Origin: Coptis chinensis
Taxonomy: Eukaryota > Streptophyta > Magnoliopsida > Ranunculales > Ranunculaceae
Direction of reading: 5' to 3'
Length of the DNA stretch: 64,000 nucleotides
Assembly (NCBI GenBank): GCA_015680905.1
Contig: CM027377.1
Coordinates: 59,107,501-59,171,500 of the forward strand
Within the stretch, counting starts at the first letter, position 1. Each line of letters begins with the position of its first letter. This document shows positions 57,775 through 64,000 of the stretch, one piece after another. The position numbers and the translations under genes are program-made. The notes beneath the pieces were generated by a model. It saw only the letters and a list, made by a program, of their open reading frames with translations. It searched no databases and was not told the origin of the DNA.

Positions 57775-60640
57775 ATGGACTCATGTGCTGGAAGCAACGT
57801 TCAAGATAAATTCTCCCGCCAAAATCAAAATGATAACTTTGATTAGTGTTAAAAGTGACATGGAGTCAGCTTTAACACTACTGCAATCAAATTATTATTC
57901 GATGATGAACTTTACAACAATGTTGAAATTAGCTATCCCGATATGACCGAATCATTTACAACAATTGAGGTAATAATGTAATTTGAAAGCTTGTATTTTT
58001 TATTTATTTTATCAATAACTTAGCAAAAACAATTTTTCGTCAATAATATCTAAGATCAAGGGTTTACTGTTGGTCTTCAAAGATCATCACTTGTTAATCC
58101 GATGGTGTTCGGCCGGTTGGTATGATTTGTTGGAGTTGTGGTTGTGATATCAAAGGTCGATAATTGGGACTTTGAAGACCTAGAGTTTTCTTGAGTTCGC
58201 GAAAGGAGTGGAAAATTTAGACCATCAAGTAAAAGCCGAAAATATTGAACAAAAACCAAAGAATATAGGCAATCGGTTCGAAGAAATGTGGGTACATCCA
58301 TTTGTGTTGAAAGGGAATTACTGAAGCGAAGGTGGATGGATCTTGAGTGTTATGTGTGGAACTCATAATCATACTATTGGGGAGCATCTTATAGGTTGTG
58401 CATTCGTAGGAAGGTTAAAATTTGAAGAAAAATTGATTGTTGAGATTTGTCTTTGAGTGGTGTTAAACGGCGTGAAATTTTACCCTCTTGAAGCGAGAGA
58501 GATGACAATAATTTATCAAACAAAAGCACTTTATACAATTATCGTCACAAGAATCGGTTGGTTCGGTTGAGTGGAAGAAACCAAATGCAAAATTTCTAAG
58601 AAATTTAGAAGAATTTGGGTACCAGAGTTTCATAGGGATAATCCGATGAAGGGTGAATGTAGAGATTTGTTGTTTGCACATCCCCAATCAATTCATTTGG
58701 CAAAGTGTTTTCCGAGGTCATTGTCATGGATTACGCATTACAAGGCGAATGTCTTCAAGATGCCATTGTTTGAAGTTGTTGGGTTCACATCCATGATGAA
58801 GACATTACGTATTGCTTTTGGGTATTTGGAGATTGAGAAAGAAGGTTCTTACCTATGGGTTTTGAAAGGTTGCGTGATATTACGGACTACAAAGCTACTT
58901 ACGTAAAGATAATTACTCTTGATTGTGAGTTGGCACTTATGAATCGCGATAGCTATAGTGTTTTCTGAAGGTGCACACTTCTTGTGTCGAGTTCACATCA
59001 GGAGGAACATCGAGACAAAGGCCAAAAAAACATTTGAGAAATTTATTGAGTATGAACAATTTATGTTTATGTTGAAAGCTTGATGATAACATTTCGTCTT
59101 GAAGTTGAGTACTTGGAACACCTCGTTGTTTTAAACTTGAGTCACGGAGATCATTATGGTGTTGTGGAATACATAGAAAACCAGTGGCTTTCGAAGTACA
59201 AAGAAAGGTTTGTCTCGGCTTTGATAGATCTCCATATACATTTTGGTACTTCGAGCAGTAACCGAATTGAAAGTATGCATTCCTCTTTGAAGAGGCATTT
59301 GCGTTCTAGCAATAATGGTAAACTGCGAAACTTTAATTTGATTAATAATCTCGACAAACCAAGTGACAGAAATTGAAAGTTATTTTAATAGGAGCTTGAA
59401 TCTCGGGATCATCGTTACAAACAAAACACATATGTGTGCAACTTAGAGGGTACATTTCTAGAGATGCATTGGATTTGATAGCAAAAGAGCTAATAAGGTC
59501 TGTTAGAGTTGGGATAGATGAAATTCGTTGTCGTTGTGTTTACAAGAGTATGTATGGGCTTCCTTGGCATGAGTTATGTGAAATTATTCTAATTGGTAGG
59601 GGAAGCATCCCTTATCTTTGATACACCCTAGGTGGAAGGCTTAGTAGCACTCCGATTGATCTTCCTAATGGGTCCTTTGATATTCAGCCGAGCTTGCACA
59701 AATTTAGAAGAAGTTTGATCGGTCTTAGATGAACAAAAGGTTTTGATCTTTGAAAAAAGTGTGTAGAACTAGGTGATCAAAGGCAACTTTCAAGCGAGAG
59801 CCTCGGGTCAACACCAATGTGAGGGTAGGCCACCTAGAATAAAAATTGGTGTGAAGACTTGTAAAGATAAAAGGGACACAAAGAGAGCTTTGACTTTTCG
59901 GTATGCACAAGCGGTTGAGGAACAAATTGTAACTCAAGAAAGCAAGAATAGTAAAGCCAAGAAGTTGGTACCATGCAAAAGAAAACCAAGAAGAACTCGT
60001 ATTCAAGTGTTTGTAGATTTACGAAATTGGGTCTAATTGGGATGATGGGCTCACGTGACTTAAATCCATTGATCTGAGACTTCATTGTCGATTGGCAAGA
60101 TGTTGAACCGAATGGACATTGTGGATTTAAGCGATTACCGCGATGCTTAGGGTCTAATAGAGGTGATGCATGGATTCTTGTGGGGCTCTTATGTTGTGAG
60201 AATTGATTTCCCATGAGGCAGATTATACTTCAATGATGGGTGGAGAAGAATGAAAAAAGCGATCAAGACAAATCTACGATGTCTGAGTTCCATATCACGA
60301 TGAACCCCAAAGAATGGTTTGAACTTCCTTCAATGGGATTTTTAGCGCTAATACTTTTCGGTGTGTCCTTATGTCGTCATTGGAGAGAAAGAATGTATGT
60401 CATACTTTCCTTTGTGGGACTGCTCGATCAACTTCGTGTCGGATAAGCGGCAATAGGCCACATTGGAGGAGGCACACATTTTGTGAAACTTCGTGCTTGA
60501 AGATGATAGTCCTATTCCGCCACTTGCTCGGGGTGGGAGTCATTTGCATGGACGAAGCTTGGGATTGGGCAACTATAATGGAACCAAGGATCGTGAAGTG
60601 GTATAAAAGGGTTCCAAAAATGTTATGGATTTAGACCTTT
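57775..60640 (+). pseudogene. MULE transposase gene 2 with C-terminal OTU protease domain, broken
   Basis: Starts MDSCAGSNVQDKFSRQNQN at 57775. Parts in order: a FAR1-like zinc part (VLCGTHNHTIGEHLIG, about 58350), MULE DDE (LLFAHPQSIHLAKCFPR, then FKMPLFEVVGFTS, then DCELALMN with the second Asp), a Glu region (SSNRIESMHSSLKRHLRSS, about 59260), a SWIM-like motif (CRCVYKSMYGLPWHEL) in which the third metal ligand is changed, a nuclear-localisation-like basic stretch, and an OTU-type cysteine protease: nucleophile box DGHCGFKRLP (about 60115), MNPKEWFELPSMGFLAL, catalytic-His box GHIGGGTHFVKL (about 60460), and DWATIMEPRIVKWYKRVPKM. OTU domains remove ubiquitin; fusion to MULE transposases is known in plants, role unknown. 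Several frameshifts, one at the first catalytic Asp (about 58733), show it is dead. Confidence 0.8.
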
Positions 60641-61340
60641 CGTAACTATCCTTATCTTGTGAGGTTTTTGGCTTTAATATCTATTTTGTGTATGTGTATA
60701 TCTTGTCATAAATTGCAGAATGTATTAGAATATGTCAGAAATGGTATTAACTAGTTTTTGTTAAGTGCTCTGTAAATAGCATTAAAATGCAAGAATATGG
60801 TAAGTGCTTTTGTCGGTTTAAGGTAGGAACCAAAGGCGTGTCGAGCTTGGTGAGCTTTATCACTTGTGTTGTGACAAAAGAACACCGGTGCCTTTCTGAC
60901 ACAAAGTGAGCGAGGGGTGATGGGTTCTAGAACAAGCTATCTTAATTAAGTAATAAGAATTGAGTTGGCGAACTAGCAAGGATAATCTGTCATCTGATAA
61001 ATGCAAAAGATTTTTTTTTTTTTCTCTTGTAAACATAAGTCGAGTATGTTTTTATGATGCTCTGCAGTGTACTCTGAATCTGTTTTTATAGCTAATTTTG
61101 GCACTTGTTTGAACTTGCATTAATTTAGTGAATTGGCAATGGAGCAAGCAACCCGAGTCAATACACATCTTAATCTCGACAAATGTTTCTTAATCACGTT
61201 TTGCACAAACTTTTGTTTTTCAAACATTCTCTTATAACATTTTTTATAAAGTTTGGGATATCATATGTAGCAATGACTTCATGGAGATTACAATTATCAT
61301 TAAACCCTAACTATCAATGTTCTAAACCGTCATTTTAAAC
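60641..61340. other. 3' flank of MULE gene 2
   Basis: AT-rich, with a T-run near 61010. No gene recognised. Confidence 0.4.
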
Positions 61341-61470
61341 ATGCCTCCACGAACCACGAGGAGGATCAAGCATCAAACCGAAAAAGAAAATGTAGCGAAG
61401 TGCCACCAATTCCCATTGTTGACAACTCCTCCACTAGAAATTTCATTTGCCAACCATCGTAGGCTTAGAG
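61341..61470 (+). CDS. Possible short first exon
   Basis: MPPRTTRRIKHQTEKENVAK at 61341 runs 43 codons to a good donor site (AGA/GTAAGTTC at about 61470). It is a basic N-terminus of no known family. It could be a first exon of the MULE gene at the right edge, with the DNA between it and that gene expanded by repeats. Coding is uncertain. Confidence 0.25.
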
Positions 61471-61522
61471 TAAGTTCATCTCTCTTTCATTTTGATTTAG
61501 TTATGACATTTTTCATGCTTGT

Positions 61523-61830
61523 CAGTGGCGGAATGACGATCTTAGCAGAAGGGGGGGTATGCGGACAAAAACCAAGTTGGTTGGTTTACGTCTCGTCCTC
61601 AACTTCTCTCTCATTTTTTCTTAAGCCCCAATACCCTTTCTCCTTCACCTAACTCTCTCTCTCCCCACAGCTCCAGCTCACTCCCCTTTGCCATGCGATT
61701 ATACTAGTTGAATGTTCTTAGAATTTGTTGTTCTCTGCCAAAATTTTATAAGCTGGTGAAATATATTTTATACCCTTATCTTATCTTCACTCTCTTATCT
61801 TATCTTCAATGCTACTCTATTGTCCTCCAT
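61523..61830. other. Repeat-like DNA with a hAT-type start
   Basis: CAGTGGCGGAATGACG at 61523 looks like the start of a plant hAT element, followed by GGGGGGGTATGCGG. The matching inverted end was not found. Short TCTTATCTTATCTTC repeats lie near 61785. Confidence 0.3.
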
Positions 61831-61837
61831 ACTACAT

Positions 61838-62085
61838 AGTGGACTTTAAGTGTTCATACTCTAGTGGCTCAAGCGGGGGTATCTCAAATTGACCCATGAA
61901 CATTAGGTTTTCATACTCCTAGTGGACTATGAACTGAATGTTCATACTCTTGTTGGACTATGAACATTAGGTGTTCATACCATTCAATTATGAGCAGTGA
62001 ATGTTCATACTCTTGTTGGACTATGAACAATGAATGTTCATACTCTTGTCGGACTATGAACAGCGAATGTTCATACTCTTGTTGG
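61838..62085. repeat. Palindromic CTATGAACA/TGTTCATAC array (right)
   Basis: Five to six copies of a 33-bp unit: GGACTATGAACAATGAATGT followed by TCATACTCTTGTT. The motifs are those of the array at 56399-56744, but here in regular tandem order. Confidence 0.88.
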
Positions 62086-62800
62086 ACGACTTATACATTT
62101 TGTCGTATATAAACTTTTTTTGTTATATAGTGTTGTGCATAGCTTATTGATTAATCGTCCATATAATGTCGTATATAAGCTCTGCGAGTAGATATGACAC
62201 TATAAGCTGTCATACTTATATGTTATGTCACTTCTTACAAAAGCCGGGAATCGGTATGTCACTTACTTTAAGTGACATACTTTTGCAAAAGGTAAAAACT
62301 CAATCGTTGACATCTCACTTTGCATATGTGCGCATGCTTCCACAATGCCATTTCTAGTTGCATATATTTGGCATAAAGTATGATATACTTTCTGTTTATA
62401 AAACTATCCTTAATTCTTATGTACTGGGTAGTAGACCACGTACTCTGTACTCTATAAAATTTTGCATAACATACTATACTATGTATGTTAATTAAAAGCA
62501 GATTTACAATTATTTTTACATAATACATTAAATACGCGTTGGGTATGTACTTTGTTATGTATGGCGGTATGCTATGATATTTTCCATGACATACTATACT
62601 ATGTATGTTATTTATAATCACATACATCGTTATTTTTACATAGTACCTTCGTAAGGTGTTACTTATGACATACTTTCTTGGCTATGGACTATTAGGATGA
62701 CATACTATCATCAACATAATGATATAGACAATTATTTGTTTATACTAATTTTTAGTGAAGCGTTTTTAATGACATACTTTACTACGTATGAGCTAGGATT
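62086..62800. repeat. TATGACATA-rich block after MULE gene 2
   Basis: Repeats of CATGACATACTATACTATGT, ATGTTATTTATAATCACAT and GTGACATAC words. Shares 29 identical bases (62372-62400) and the later GGGTAGTAG...GTACTCT words with 57256-57410, in the same orientation. Confidence 0.75.
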
Positions 62801-62869
62801 TTTGGTGAACCACGGTTTACTGTCGGTAAAAGTTAAATTTGTTTTTAGTAGGGAAGAAGTTGGGTTAGC

Positions 62870-64000
62870 ATTACAAATAAGGATTGCTTTCGAACCATCA
62901 TTATGGTTTGACTAGAAAGATGCCTAAAGAAGGTGATGCAACTACTGTGCTTAAATATTTTATCTTGAGGAAGAGTGCGAGAATCCCCAGTTTTACTATG
63001 CTATTGATCTAGATCAAAATGGGACTGCGATAAACTTTTACGGGTTGATGGGAGGTCACCGAGTGCGATATATGAGTATTTTGGGGATGTTGTCTCTTTT
63101 GATACCACATAGCGTCTGAATGCATACTCTATGCCTTTTGCCCTTTCTTTGGAGTCAATCGGCATGCGGTCGATTCAGTTATTTGGTTCTTGTATTTGTT
63201 ACTTGATGAGACAGAAGATACATTCATATGGTTGTTTAAGGCCTGGCTTGCAACCATGGGTGGTCGTGCGCCAACTGCAATCATTACTTACCAGGATAGA
63301 GCGATGCCTGCAGCCATTGCAAAAGTGTTCCCTGATACTCGTCATCGTTACTGTCTTTGGCATATTATGCAGAAATTTCAAGAGAAGCTATCCTTTACTA
63401 AAATTGAGACACTGGTAACTGACCTGAATAACACTATTTCTCTCCTTGTATTTTTTTTTTGCTAAAGGGTAATTGTTTTAGATAGCAAAGAAAAAATAGT
63501 ATACATTTTGTGAGGGCCCTGGGTAGACCACTCCAACATACATTTCCTAAAGTTTTAAGAAATAAATCTGAAATAAGTAGAGTGTTGATTCTCTAACCTA
63601 TAAACAAAATTGGGTCTATTCTCCTACCATTATACGGCCTTTTGCTAGGGTCTCTCCTCCATTATAAGATTGTTGGTTTTGAAAGAAGATGGTGTACAAT
63701 AATAGAGAAGAATGAGTTGTCTGCAAATCCTTGGTTGACAGAAATGTATAATATGCGGGAGAAATGGATTCCTTGTTATCTCGGTGACACATTTTTTCTT
63801 TGGTATGCATCATTTGGGAGGAGTGAATCGATGAATTCTCGTTACGACCAATTAAGTAAATTCGAGCACTATCTTTGATGGAGTTTGTACATGGTAATGA
63901 GAGATATTTGGCTTTGATTGCTAGGAATGAAAGAGATGTTGATTACCTTGGTGAGCATAGTTCACGAATTGTGGCTAAAGATGCTTTCCTCCTTATGCAT
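62870..64000 (+). pseudogene. MULE/FAR1-type transposase gene 3, partial, catalytic Asp changed
   Basis: Blocks: HHYGLTRKMPKEGDATTVLK, the first Asp region YEYFGDVVSFDTT (about 63075), LLLDETEDTFIWLFKAWLAT, then IITYQDRAMPAAIAKVFPDT where the family normally has ITDQD, then HRYCLWHIMQKFQEKL. After an intron-like stretch from 63415 (GTAACTGACC) come RRWCTIIEKNELSANPWLTE, MYNMREKWIPCYLGDTFF and the Glu region SFGRSESMNSRYD (about 63820), running to the right edge. The FAR1 DNA-binding domain is absent upstream. Frameshifts are present between blocks. The Asp-to-Tyr change alone would abolish transposase catalysis; FRS regulators can tolerate such loss, but the frameshifts argue for a pseudogene. 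Confidence 0.75.

Noticed and set aside
56030-62800. CRISPR-like regularly spaced repeats
   Set aside because: Spacers are themselves repeated and the setting is a plant transposon region; these are satellite or subterminal repeats.
1-64000. tRNA, rRNA or snRNA genes
   Set aside because: No cloverleaf or conserved RNA box was recognised on reading; the TGGTATCGGAGCC and TGGCGCC matches are primer binding sites next to LTRs.

Overview
This is a repeat-dominated stretch of a flowering-plant (probably eudicot) nuclear genome. The signs are Athila-type and Tat-like Ty3/Gypsy elements, two Ty1/Copia elements, a CACTA element with TNP2 transposase, MULE/FAR1-type transposase genes, an endogenous caulimovirid, and a broken single-exon copy of the splicing factor gene SF3B1. 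I see no complete, clearly working host protein gene and no rRNA or tRNA gene.

Layout. 1-4851: 5' half of a minus-strand Ty3/Gypsy element whose LTR carries two minisatellites. 4852-24283: a CACTA element (minus strand; right terminal inverted repeat at 24252-24283). Inside it sit a block of possible mitochondrial-type DNA (about 10600-11536 and 21265-22070) and, inside that block, a structurally complete Athila (11537-21264, target duplication GAAGG). The CACTA itself lies in a second Athila (24284-30130), which in turn interrupts a Copia remnant (30131-31751). 31752-41352 is a jumble: a minus-strand Athila LTR remnant, an endogenous caulimovirid in a (TA)n-rich compound microsatellite, a plus-strand Athila 3' end whose LTR holds a 400-bp hAT-like MITE with a perfect 8-bp target duplication, and another Athila LTR piece.

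41353-51592 is the host-gene island: a fragment resembling a mitochondrial ribosomal protein S18 gene, then an SF3B1 pseudogene read from 51592 down to 42783, cut in two by a Copia element (45413-50578, target duplication ACCGG, LTRs about 3.4% diverged).

51593-64000 holds a hAT-like remnant and three MULE/FAR1-type transposase genes in the same orientation, all damaged. The second has a C-terminal OTU-type cysteine protease domain. The first two are each followed by AT-rich DNA full of inverted CTATGAACA motifs and TATGACATA motifs. The third runs off the right edge and has lost a catalytic aspartate.

The most unusual structures are the MITE of CGATAT arrays, the three-gene MULE series with its repeated palindromic tails, the duplicated compound microsatellite around the viral fossil, and the CACTA transposase that lost its catalytic core by an in-frame deletion. 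All names come from reading the translated sequence; no database search was possible.
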